Source of the DNA: Hormiphora californensis
Lineage: Eukaryota; Ctenophora; Tentaculata; Cydippida; Pleurobrachiidae
NCBI GenBank assembly: GCA_020137815.1
Contig: CM035355.1
Span: 2,601,731 to 2,634,230 of the forward strand
Length of the DNA: 32,500 nucleotides
Direction: 5' to 3'
A program made the translations under genes and the position numbers. The notes beneath the pieces are model-generated. The model saw nothing but the letters and a program-made list of their open reading frames with translations, was not told where the DNA came from and did no database searches. The first letter of the stretch is position 1. Each line of letters starts with the position of its first letter. Positions 11,401 to 20,142 of the stretch are shown one piece after another.

Positions 11401-14400
11401 CATCCATTTCCGTATCTTTAGTTTCGTCTTTTTCTCCCATCTCTCCATCCTCTCCCATCTCTCCATCCTCTCCCATCTCTCCATCCTCTCCCATCTCTCC
11501 ATCTTCTTCCATCTCTCCATCTTCTTCCATCTCTCCATCCTCTCCCATCTCTCCATCCTCTCCCATCTCTCCATCTTCTTCCATCTCTCCATCTTCTTCC
11601 ATCTCTCCATCTTCTTCCATCTCTCCATCGTCTCCCATCTCTCCATCGTCTCCCATTTTCTTGTCTTCCATTTCCATCTCCATATCCGCCTTAATATTTT
11701 CGGTTGCTTCCACTGTTTCATTTCCCATCATACTTTTTTGAATGTTCTCCGTCGCCTCCTCAGATTTCTCTGTCATTTCAGACTTTTCTGTTGACTTTTC
11801 TGTCATTTCAGACTTTTCTGTAGCCTTTTCTGTCATTTCAGACTTTTCTGTCGACTTTTCTGCCATTTCAGATTTCTCTGTCGACTTTTCTGTCATTTCA
11901 GACTTTTCTGTCGACTTTTCTGTCATTTCAGACTTTTCTGTTGTCTTTTCTGTGGCCTCTTTTTCATTCTCCATTGTCTTTTCTGTGGCCTCTTTTTCAC
12001 TTTCCATCGTCTTTTCTGTAGCCTCTTTTTCACTTTCCATCGTCTTTTCTGTGACCTCTTTTTCACTTTCCATCGTCTTTTCTGTGGCCTCTTTTTCATT
12101 CTCCATCGTCTTTTCTGTGGCCTCTTTTTCACTTTCCATCGTCTTTTCTGTAGCGTCTCTTTCACTTTCCATTGTCTTTTCTGTAGCCTCTTTTTCACTT
12201 TCCATCGTCTTTTCTGTGGCCTCTTTTTCACTTTCCATCGTCTTTTCTGTGGCCTCTTTTTCATTCTCCATTGTCTTTTCTGTGGCCTCTTTTTCACTTT
12301 CCATCGTCTTTTCTGTGGCCTCTTTTTCATTTTCCATCGTCTTTTCTGTAGCCTCTTTTTCACTTTCCATCGTCTTTTCTGTGGCCTCTTTTTCACTTTC
12401 CATCGTCTTTTCTGTAGCCTCTTTTTCACTTTCCATCGTCTTTTCTGTAGCGTCTCTTTCACTTTCCATTGTCTTTTCTGTAGCCTCTTTTTCACTTTCC
12501 ATCGTCTTTTCTGTGGCCTCTTTTTCATTCTCCATCGTCTTTTCTGTGGCCTCTTTTTCACTTTCCATCGTCTTTTCTGTAGCATCTTTTTCACTTTCCA
12601 TCGTCTTTTCTGTAGCCTCTTTTTCACTTTCCATTGTCTTTTCTGTAGCCTCTTTTTCACTTTCAATCGTTTTTTCTGTAGCCTCTTTTTCACTTTCCAT
12701 TGTCTTTTCTGTGGCCTCTTTTTCACTTTCCATCGTCTTTTCTGTGACCTCTTTTTCACTTTCCATCGTTTTTTCTGTGGCCTCTTTTTCACTTTCCATT
12801 GTCTTTTCTGTAGCCTCTTTTTCACTTTCCATCGTCTTTTCTGTGGCCTCCACAGCGACACAGCTGCTCTCCTTGGTAGAGCCCTCAGGGGCCGATGTTC
12901 CCTCAGGGCAGTCTATACAGACACTATCGGCACTATATGTGTTAGGTGGACAGGGAACACACTCACCGGATACCAGATACCCACCTTCCGCACATGGATC
13001 TGAGAAGAGAGATCAGAGAGAGGGAGCGGGTTATTGATATACGAAAACAGCAATTGAATCAAGATCATGGTTCTAAGACACCGGTAGCTGGTTTATAAAG
13101 TGCTGTTGTACTTACTGTAAACACAGTCTGCCATAGAGGTGGCCCCTGGGGAAGCTGACATCCCCCCTGGACAGGGGATACACTTCTCAGATTGGAAGAA
13201 TGTATTGGGTGGACATTTCAAACACTTTCCACCACTTGAAAAACTTCCTTCCGGGCATTTTACTGGTGCCTCTGGAAAGAATGGGGGAATCATTTTAGGT
13301 GGTTTTAGGTGGTTTTAATGGCTGGAAAAGCATTGCTATATGATTATTAAATGTTCACACTCGGTCACTTGGACTTGTTAATGGTCCAAGCGACCCCTCT
13401 CTCTTTCTCTCCCCCTCTCTCACTCCAAGAAAACTCACTTTCGCACCGCGGCATTTCTGTCAGGACCATCTGTCCTGTCTCACACACGGCGGAGTAGGCG
13501 CCCTTAATGACAAAGCCAGGGTGACAAACAAAATAGCATTTATTCATGGCGCAGATAGTCCTTCCATTGAGAGGAACCGCTGAACACGCATAGGCAACAC
13601 CTGGTGATAAAAGCAGAGGGAAGAGAGTTTGTCATTGCAGTATGTCAATCAAGTAAAGATCTAGTGAGATCTACCAAATAGTTCCGATTTACCTGTTCCT
13701 GTATAACAAACATTTTGGAGTTTAAAGATTGGTTCAAGATTTTAGGATAGCTTGGGATCTATTATAAATACACTGTCAGGCCAATGCTCTGACCACAGTT
13801 CTCGCGCGCTCCGCGTGAGAGAAGAGAGAATGGGTCAGGCCAATGCTCTGACAGTAAATACAGCTTGTTGAAATCAAAATATGGAGGGTGGGAGGCGGGG
13901 AGGTAATATGCAGGTATCACTCACAACCGTACGTAGGACGGATATGATATACTACATGCAACATTACTTGACATGTTCCTAGTCTGTCAGCTCTTGCACT
14001 GGACCGAAAGCCCGGTGAGAGCTTACGCGAGCCCTAAGGGCGCTTAAAGACCGAATGGACAGACTGCGTAGCATGGCAGAACCTTACCTGCTTGTTTGAT
14101 GATAATCTCTTCAGTAGCCTCTACAGAGGTTTTCAAGCTGCTGCTACTTGATATTGACCAATCACTGTCCTTCATTCCTGATGACTTGCCGTGTTCAGTC
14201 ATCCCTCCACCAGTCATCCCTCCACCAGTCATCCCTCCACCAGTCATCCCTCCACCAGTCATCCCTCCACCAGTCATCCCTCCACCAGTCATCCCTCCAC
14301 CAGTCATCCCTCCACCAGTCATCCCTCCACCAGTCATCCCTCCACCAGTCATCCCTCCACCAGTCATCCCTCCACCAGTCATCCCTCCACCAGTCATCCC

Positions 14401-14773
14401 TCCACCAGTCATCCCTCCAGTCATCTCTCCCACTCCTGATCCCATATCTCCCATCATCATATCTCCCCCTGCCCGTTTGGATCTGGTCGCCCCATCATCA
14501 GGAACTGGAACACTTTCTACCAACCGCACCTGCAGCTGTATACCTGCAGTAGAGATTGTGTTGGGATTGTGTTCACCATTCACTGGTTAAAACTTAGAAT
14601 CCGTTCTCTGGCGGCACCGATTTGAGCACTAGGGGCCGCTAGATAGAAAATAGGGGAGCTCAAGTAGAACTGAGAGTAAAACTCAAGCTTAAACTTTGAA
14701 AAACACGAAAGGCGAAACTTCTAGAGCTATAATGTCAAAACTTACAGAGGAGACAGAAGACGACAGACAGCAT
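6526..14773 (-). CDS. Secreted sushi / repeat / VWD modular protein
   Basis: Exons, minus strand, 5' to 3': 14773-14746, 14582-14088, 13600-13439, 13271-13116, 12999-11237, 11168-11056, 10984-10836, 10663-10503, 10319-10226, 9405-9333, 9066-8888, 8639-8530, 8179-8094, 7204-7113, 6824-6774, 6572-6526. All have GT-AG ends and compatible phases; the sum is 3,759 nt (1,252 aa plus TGA). It starts ACC-ATG with a short hydrophobic signal peptide (MLSVVFCLLL). A furin-type RSKR lies near residue 46. Then come 14 GGGMT repeats, one sushi domain (~178-227), GCC2/GCC3-like CxxC modules (~229-325), three Glu/Lys/Met repeat arrays (~331-806), two TIL-like Cys modules (~830-955), a VWD domain (~965-1124, with TFDGRRYQFSG and GLCGNFNGRAVDDY) and a C8-like tail. 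It is probably extracellular matrix or secreted. The exon 12/13 junction is the least certain: donor GTACTT near 8514 with acceptor at 8193 is an alternative. Confidence 0.85.
6860..7030. repeat. Short G-rich tandem repeat in intron 14
   Basis: The unit GGTAGGGGGTGTACCGGGGG occurs twice (near 6860 and 6893), with a degenerate third copy near 6998 (GGTAGGGGGTCTTC). The repeats begin about 35 bp upstream, in gene orientation, of the exon 15 acceptor at 6825. Confidence 0.7.
6930..6985. repeat. Dispersed repeat copy (CAGACAG / GATTCTCA type)
   Basis: The segment CCATTTGATTCTCAAAGTGC followed by GCTCAGATGGG and CAGACAG recurs, diverged, near 9143-9195 and 15186-15240, and in reverse orientation near 22137-22185. 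A related fragment lies near 14600-14640. Element type unknown. Confidence 0.5.
7744..7813 (+). mobile_element. CTGTCAG-family MITE, 70 bp
   Basis: It starts CTGCCAGGACAATGCTCTGA and ends GCCAATGCTCTGACAG, and is flanked by GAGCAGCT (7736-7743) and GTGCAGCT (7814-7821), a 7/8 match consistent with an 8-bp target duplication. It lies in intron 13 of the sushi/VWD gene, next to the 43-bp array. Confidence 0.65.
7828..8130. repeat. 43-bp minisatellite copying exon 13 end and 5' splice site
   Basis: About seven units of 43 bp. On the minus strand each unit is a copy of the last ~27 nt of exon 13 (CCTTTTCTGTCATGGTCTGC then ACCTGG) followed by GTTAGGTTAGTACCAG or GTCAGGTTAGTACCAG. Each copy therefore carries a potential donor. 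The unit is not a multiple of three, so reading through would shift frame. The first copy, ending at 8094, is the one that keeps the sushi/VWD frame open. Confidence 0.85.
8455..8482. repeat. (GA)n microsatellite, short
   Basis: About 28 bp of GA repeat in intron 12 of the sushi/VWD gene, just downstream of the exon 12 donor in gene orientation. Confidence 0.9.
9418..9965. repeat. 11-bp minisatellite with 194-bp higher-order period
   Basis: About 48 copies of GGTGAATCAGA, interrupted by GGACAG at 9605, 9755 and 9949 and by GAATTAG at 9648 and 9842. The GAATTAG pair and the last two GGACAG marks are both 194 bp apart (17 x 11 + 7), so a 194-bp block was duplicated. On the minus strand it forms the 3' end of intron 9 of the sushi/VWD gene, and the exon 10 acceptor follows 12 bp later. 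Confidence 0.95.
10675..10812. repeat. 42-bp tandem repeat carrying X-box motifs
   Basis: GGTCTACT begins units at about 10675, 10717, 10759 and 10807 (spacing 42, 42, 48). Units contain GTTGCCATGGTAAC (10689-10702), GTAGCCATGGTAAC (10731-10744) and GTTGCCATGGCAAC (10773-10786), the last a perfect palindromic RFX X-box. The array fills most of intron 7 of the sushi/VWD gene and ends about 12 bp before the exon 8 acceptor. Confidence 0.85.
11425..11655 (-). repeat. Coding 18-bp repeat (xEDGEM)12
   Basis: Twelve in-frame six-residue units of the form GDDGEM, EEDGEM or GEDGEM within exon 5 of the sushi/VWD gene. Very acidic, one Met per unit. Confidence 0.9.
11765..11955 (-). repeat. Coding 30-bp repeat (TEKSTEKSEM)6
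   Basis: Six ten-residue units of TEKSTEKSEM with T/A substitutions, in frame in exon 5 of the sushi/VWD gene. Confidence 0.9.
11957..12853 (-). repeat. Coding 33-bp repeat (EATEKTMESEK)27
   Basis: 27 eleven-residue units in exon 5 of the sushi/VWD gene, with small variants (MEN, IES, SER-DAT, EVT). Many third positions differ between units (gcc/gca/gcg, gat/gac), so the repeat is not brand new. Eleven-residue periodicity suits an amphipathic helix and recalls group-3 LEA hendecads; that comparison is inference. The opposite strand is open through the array by base composition only. Confidence 0.95.
13772..13854 (+). mobile_element. CTGTCAG-family MITE, 83 bp, 8-bp target duplication
   Basis: The ends CTGTCAGGCCAATGCTCTGA and GTCAGGCCAATGCTCTGACAG are bounded by identical 8-mers TAAATACA at 13764-13771 and 13855-13862. 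An 8-bp duplication is typical of hAT transposition. The interior has TTCTCGCGCGC...GCGTGAGAGAA-type dyad symmetry. It lies in intron 2 of the sushi/VWD gene. Confidence 0.8.
13980..14076. repeat. Dispersed repeat with TGCCATGCTACGCAGTCTGTC end
   Basis: On the minus strand it starts TTCTGCCATGCTACGCAGTC and runs to CTGACAGACTA; AGTCTGTC and GACAGACT form an inverted pair. Fragments of the same family lie near 9978-10010 and 18930-18985. It sits immediately inside the donor of exon 2 of the sushi/VWD gene. Confidence 0.55.
14198..14407 (-). repeat. Coding 15-bp repeat (GGGMT)14
   Basis: Fourteen near-identical 15-bp units encoding GGGMT in exon 2 of the sushi/VWD gene, followed by degenerate GGMT/GEMT units. 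The nucleotide units are almost identical, which points to recent expansion or homogenisation. Confidence 0.95.
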
Positions 14774-15247
14774 GGTTCCAAAAAGAAATAGGTTTACACG
14801 CACTGCACTCCTGTAGTAGTAGTTGTGACACGGAAACGTATTATGGAAAGCACATGTGTCACCCAAAATTGGACATTACCAGTACATAGACAGGTGCTAC
14901 TACCACTACTAGCATTACTACACAATGTCCCCAAACTGCTAGGGAGCGTGTGACACACTGTTCCACACTTGCTGATAGTTCTTCAAGTGACATTTGGACA
15001 CTATTTGGATTCAGTTGCAGTTTACAATGAAGCTGAAGGGAGTGATACTGCGATACAGCTTAGAACAACAGTCTTTAGAAATGCAAAACATTTTTAAATG
15101 ACAATCAACATCAAAACAAACTCAACATCAAAACAAACTCAAAAACAAGAATAAAGGTTTTTTACAGAAATGTCCATCATCTTTCGGCACCGTTTTGATT
15201 CTCAGTGCTCTCGGATCGGGTCGGCGCCGCCAGACAGTCCATCATGT
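14774..15247. other. Intergenic stretch, sushi/VWD 5' side and DNase II 3' side
   Basis: 474 bp between two leftward genes: the start of the sushi/VWD gene at 14773 and the stop of the DNase II gene at 15248. It should hold the promoter of the first and the 3' UTR of the second. No TATA box or clear poly(A) signal was picked out. One dispersed-repeat copy lies at 15186-15240. Confidence 0.6.
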
Positions 15248-16284
15248 TTACCTAAAACTACCCTGTTCGTCACACCCAATATATGTCATTCTCTCTAAAG
15301 AATTCCACAGCAGCCTATTCCTCAAGCACACTGTACCTCCTCCCCTCTTCTTCTGCTTGGCAGCTCTATTGACATCTCCAATACACACCAGAAACACTTT
15401 CTCCTCCTCAGGCTTTTCTCCCTCGGTGTAACTGATCGCGTTCTTGCTATGATCCTGACTAGACTTCCATCCTTTGTCCAAGATTTGAATATAATCTGTA
15501 TTCCAAACGTTGTAGGGAAGGGAACAGTCAGAGGGAAGTTTCTCGCCACCCCCATTTTGCCAAGTGTTAACCACCAGGGAGGTCTCCTGAGACGGGGCAA
15601 CTAGGTCGTGGTACAGGTCCTGGCCCCATGTCCCCGTCTTGGCATATGAGATGAACTTTGTTGATTTTGTGTTCAAATCAACCCGGCCGAATAGAGGGTA
15701 GTCGGTTTTTTCTTCTCCTTTCAGGACCTTAGCCAGTGTTCCTGTATTGTACTCTGGCGCTACCTAGGTAAAGTTGGGGATTAGGGAATCAGGCACTTTT
15801 GTTAAACTGCGTCTTATGAATTTTCTGGTTATGTGGAAACAGCAGGAATAAAAAGCAAAAATCGAGTTCTAGGTCATTCACCTCGTAATCGTAGATCAGG
15901 GGCCAGTTAAGGTAGAGTTGATTGGAAACCGTATCCAGATCGCTTACTTTGAGGGACATACACAGCCCAGTTTGAGCATTTTTCTCAGCGCTGCTAGGGA
16001 ATCTATACCCTTTTGATCGGACTGGTGGAAAGTTGGGGATACTGTGTACAATCCAGACCAGGGTTTTACTATCCCACATTACCACACCTGTAATAGGATG
16101 TGTGGTAATACTTTCAATTATATCACGGCCCTGATCTAGGCTAAAGTTAGACTTGGTGTGCTAAATATTGGATGAGTGATTTGAAGACTCATGTGCGGCG
16201 GTATAATAGTATCTCCACTACAAGCGGTACTGTGTGATAAATATGAACTTGTTTTGTAAACAGTTTACCCTTGGTGTGTCCTTC

Positions 16285-18314
16285 TAGTTAGGAACACTAT
16301 TGGTGCGCGGTCGTGCCCACGGAAGGAGTGCTTGGATTATCTTGAAACCAGTTGTAAGTTAACTAATGCATATCCAAAAGTGTCTGTAGCTATTTGGGTG
16401 ATGTTCTGACAATCCAATCACGAGTTATGACCAAAAAACAGTCAAAAAAGACGTTTTAAAGTGACAAAAAGGAGGACCTGAACACAGCCCTTATATGAAG
16501 GGTTGGGGCTATGAAACTTCTTGAGTGGACAGAGAATCGTCCAAATTTGTAGTGTCAACTTTGGAATAGTTTCTATCTTTTGTAGTTATCTAATTAAGCC
16601 AAAAACTAATTGGAATTAGTTGGCGGGAAAGGTGGCCCACTTACACCTTTTGCTGCTACCGGGTACCACGAACTGTCATTCTCTTCACGTCACGTCGGTA
16701 TCTCAATCTCTCTCTCTCACCCTTTCTTTCTCTTTCTCTATTTCACTCACCTCTTATATCCCTGATACATTTTAAAATAAAACCCGGCATCAGGCAAAGG
16801 TGTAAGTGGGCCACCTTTCCCGCCAACTAATTCCAATTAGTTTTTGGCTTAATTTAGGTCCCTTTTTGGTTTCTAATGTCAGTATGACATTATTTCATGA
16901 TGTAAAATTGTCAAAATGATGTGTTATATGAGAAACGAGACGAATTTCTGTGAAAATCGTAATTTTGACGTCATTATGACATCATCTGACGTAATTAGTG
17001 ACGTCGTAACAACGTAATTGCATCACAATATATTTTGAATGAATACCCTGAAGGAGCTTGTAAAGTATCATTGACCGCAGTGGTCAGGAAAGGGAGTTTT
17101 TGCTAGAAAAACGTTCAATTTGCTGAATTTTTCGTCAAATTTTTGACTTCCGACGCAATTTAAGGGCTCAAAATGATGAGCTACGAAAATTCGCTATATA
17201 GTATCTGAAAGTTCAGACGATTTGCCGGTAACGATTTTTTGTCAAATCAAAAATCGGAACACGTCTCAAGGGTGCTAGAGGCGTTTGAAAAAAGTTAGTC
17301 GGTCTCGCGCAATGACATCACTCGTGACGTCATTGCGCGCGTCATAGGCAAGATGAAGAGTCGCCACCAGAATGGGTACATGCACGAGACAATTATCTGT
17401 CGATTGCCGCTTGGTTTAAGGTCGTACGATGTCTGGTTCGTCTCAAACTGGGACCAAACGGAAGGTAACAAAGCGTCTATACATCTATATATGTATATAT
17501 GTATCAACCTAGTTATCCCCACACTGAATTTTCTGTTTTGGGGGTGGTGTTATAACTTTTGAACAAAAAGAGCTAGCCACTTGAAATTTTTACCATCGAT
17601 AGATGTCTACAAGAAGCTTCTGAGTACAAAATTTCAGCTTCCTAGCTCATCCGGTTCGGGAGTTATGGCCAGTCAAAAAGTGCCAAAATGGGCTAAAAGT
17701 ATGAAATAACTATATATACGCTGTGAGCAAGCGGGCCGTTTTTTGGGGGAATTTTTTTCGGGGGGTTGGATGGGGCCACCTTTGCGCTTGCCAGCGCAGT
17801 GATTAGAGCCGTTCAAACATGTGAGACGATCTGCAAAACAGGGTTATTTGGTACTGTTTCCACCCCATATTGCTTGCTCTCACCGCTTGTATGCTTTAAT
17901 CTGCTCTCTAATTGGGTAAATCTCGTCAAGTGATCACTTCACAAGCAAAAATACACAGTATTAGAGGCCCCTACAGCATCTTCTCACATGTTTAAACAGC
18001 TCTAATTAGATAACTACAAAAGATAGAAACTATTCCAAAGTTGACACTGCAAATTTGGACGATTCTCTGTCCACTCAAGAAGTTTCATAGCCCCAACCCT
18101 TCATATAAGGGCTGTGTTCAGGTCCTCCTTTTTGTCACTTTAAAACGTCTTTTTTGACTGTTTTTTGGTCATAACTCGTGATTGGATTGTCAGAACATCA
18201 CCCAAATAGCTACAGACACTTTTGGATATGCATTAGTTAACTTAAAACCGGTTTCAAGATGATCCAAGCACTCCTTCCGTGGGCACGACCGCGCACCAAT
18301 AGTGTTCCTAACTA
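16285..18314. mobile_element. 2.03-kb foldback DNA transposon in DNase II exon 2
   Basis: The terminal inverted repeats begin TAGTTAGGAACACTATTGG and run about 312 bp (16285-16596 and 18003-18314) with only a handful of mismatches seen by eye. It is flanked by TTC at 16282-16284 and 18315-18317, a 3-bp target duplication; removing the element and one TTC restores the DNase II frame exactly. There is no credible transposase frame inside, so it is non-autonomous. The interior contains a nested TTAA element, a GCGCAATGAC/GTCATTGCGC dyad near 17308-17342 and an inverted pair around 17803-17835 and 17970-18008. Superfamily not assigned. Confidence 0.9.
16598..16848. mobile_element. 251-bp TTAA-flanked MITE nested in the foldback element
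   Basis: 53-bp perfect inverted ends starting GCCAAAAACTAATTGGAATT (16598-16650 and 16796-16848), bounded by TTAA at 16594-16597 and 16849-16852. TTAA targets are typical of piggyBac-type (and Kolobok) elements. It sits at the inner end of the left arm of the 2.03-kb element. Confidence 0.85.
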
Positions 18315-18929
18315 TTCCCCTCCTTTGGATGCTTTGGGTGGACTGTCATTGTACATGATGTAGTTCACACCAATCTCCCTTGTGTAGATAGGGTTCAGGG
18401 TTGTAGCGAAGGGGTTGGAGCGGTCAACTAGACTGTGTTGCCCTTCCACCATCTGGGAGGAAATTAAATTTATTAACATTTTAATCATAAAAACAGTATG
18501 CAGTATATTCTTACCTGCCCAAATGTTCCAGAGCTAGAGTAGAAGTAGTTGTAGCCGCCGTCCGGCTTCACTGGTTTCTTGAACAGAGCATACCAGTCCG
18601 CCTCACCCCCAGTATCACCAATGCAGGTGATACTCTGGGCAGTGGGCTGCAGGCAGACAAGTAGAGAGAGAAGAAGTAACATGGTTGGGTTATCAGTGAA
18701 GTTTCTGAGTTGCTTTTATATCCCTGGAAAGCAGACTGACATGTAACGCACGGCCGGTATAACACTTGGTAATGAAATTCCCCCTCTGCGCTAGCAATAA
18801 TAGGGGTGACTTCGTAACCAAGTATAACACTCACGCAGAATTGGGTGACGCGGGTCAACCGTACTGGCATGGCCCAATAAATTTGGTGAGTAGATCATGG
18901 CGATGGAGCTGATGACTAAAATAGAATTT

Positions 18930-19022
18930 GCCATGCTACGCAGTCTGTCTATCGGCACTTAAGCGCCTCGTGCGCTCCTTATTTGAGAGAAATGAGAATA
19001 GGGTCAGGCCAATGCTCTGACA
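18930..19022 (+). mobile_element. Composite of two MITE fragments
   Basis: A TTGCCATGCTACGCAGTCTG fragment is joined to AATGAGAATAGGGTCAGGCC then AATGCTCTGACAG, the right end of the CTGTCAG family. Confidence 0.5.
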
Positions 19023-19332
19023 GGTAAGGGGTGGAAGTCACATCACGTTTCAGTTCCCCCTGCTTTGTTGTATACCGTCCAATGGACGGCGTCCATGCTG
19101 TAAATAACAAGCTACCACGTGACTATAGATTTCACAAGCGGGAGAGGAGAGAGAAAGAGATAGAAAAAGAGAGAGTGAGAAGGATAGAGAGAAAAATCGA
19201 GAGAATCAGAAAGATATAGAGAGAGACTTAGAGAGACTAAAAAACCAGTAGTCAGTTCCGCAGTGGTGTAAATTTTAACTGTAATATCTGCAATACTCAC
19301 AAGTAGACCACGGTTTTAACTGTTTCATTCGC

Positions 19333-19590
<258 letters not shown>

Positions 19591-20035
19591 AGTACAAGAT
19601 GATATGCATCGCTCCTGCACTGATTCCTTTTACAGCTCCCACCGTTGCCTATACAACCATGATTCAGACTGGCCCAGTGTACACTAGATAATATTACTAG
19701 ATAATACATGATTGATGCCTAGTGTGCTTGTTAGGGTATTGTAAGTGTGTCGAGAAATGCCCCCTGGGAATCCTAGATGAGATTCGTAAGCTACCTCTTT
19801 AATGTGTCGTTATTATAGCTGCATGTTGGTAGTTCTGTATACCGACCGCGACCCAAGCTAAACACTTCTCTCTCAGTCTCTGATCAAATTGTTCTATACT
19901 TGTTCCAGACATGGCCTATTTATTGCTTGTTATATGTTTTTGGTTTTACTCAACGTCTTCCCGATTCCATTGCAGCTCGATTTTACACCCATGACGGTCA
20001 TCAATGCATCTCAGTCTCAATTTACCCCAATAACC

Positions 20036-20095
20036 TGTCAGGCCAATGCTCTGACAATGACCGCGGTTCTCGCGAGAATAGCGTCAGGCAAATTA
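20036..20095 (+). mobile_element. CTGTCAG-family MITE copy, degenerate
   Basis: CTGTCAGGCCAATGCTCTGA followed by GACCGCGGTTCTCGCGAGAA and GCGTCAGGC. Confidence 0.55.
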
Positions 20096-20142
20096 CCCTA
20101 TGAATTAACAATAACAACTTTGTTCACAGCTGTTCTGCCAAT

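Larger units (their letters stand above)
15248..18682 (-). pseudogene. DNASE2: Deoxyribonuclease II, exon 2 split by a transposon
   Basis: Exons (minus): 18682-18515, 18452-18315, [2,030-bp insertion], remainder of exon 2 at 16281-16269, 16087-15882, 15763-15248. With the insertion and one TTC copy set aside, phases agree throughout and give 346 aa, close to the usual ~360. Signal peptide (MLLLLSLLVCL), CIGDTGGEADW N-terminus, VHSIPNFPP, and the C-terminal CIGDVNR and KRGGGTVC blocks identify DNase II, the acid endonuclease of lysosomes or secretions. Both HxK catalytic motifs are present: GHTKG (His ~104) and DHSKN (His ~280). The insertion falls directly before GHTKG. Reading into it gives an immediate TAG after residue 102. 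The rest of the gene shows no other lesion, so this could be a disrupted allele, a young pseudogene or a gene that splices the insert out. Marked pseudogene for the haplotype as sequenced. Confidence 0.85.

Noticed and set aside
11742-13037. 431-residue open frame on the plus strand (SIVFSVASFSL repeats)
   Set aside because: It is the complement of the EATEKTMESEK coding array. The minus frame has matching exon phases and domains on both sides, while the plus frame has none.
14096-14590. Plus-strand open frames over the 15-bp repeat (VIPPP, HPSTS)
   Set aside because: Shadows of the GGGMT array. The minus frame splices to a signal-peptide exon and a sushi exon.
16285-18314. The foldback element as an ordinary ancient intron of DNase II
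   Set aside because: It has long inverted ends and a 3-bp duplication that restores the frame when removed. GT-AG use at its ends would add a stop codon.
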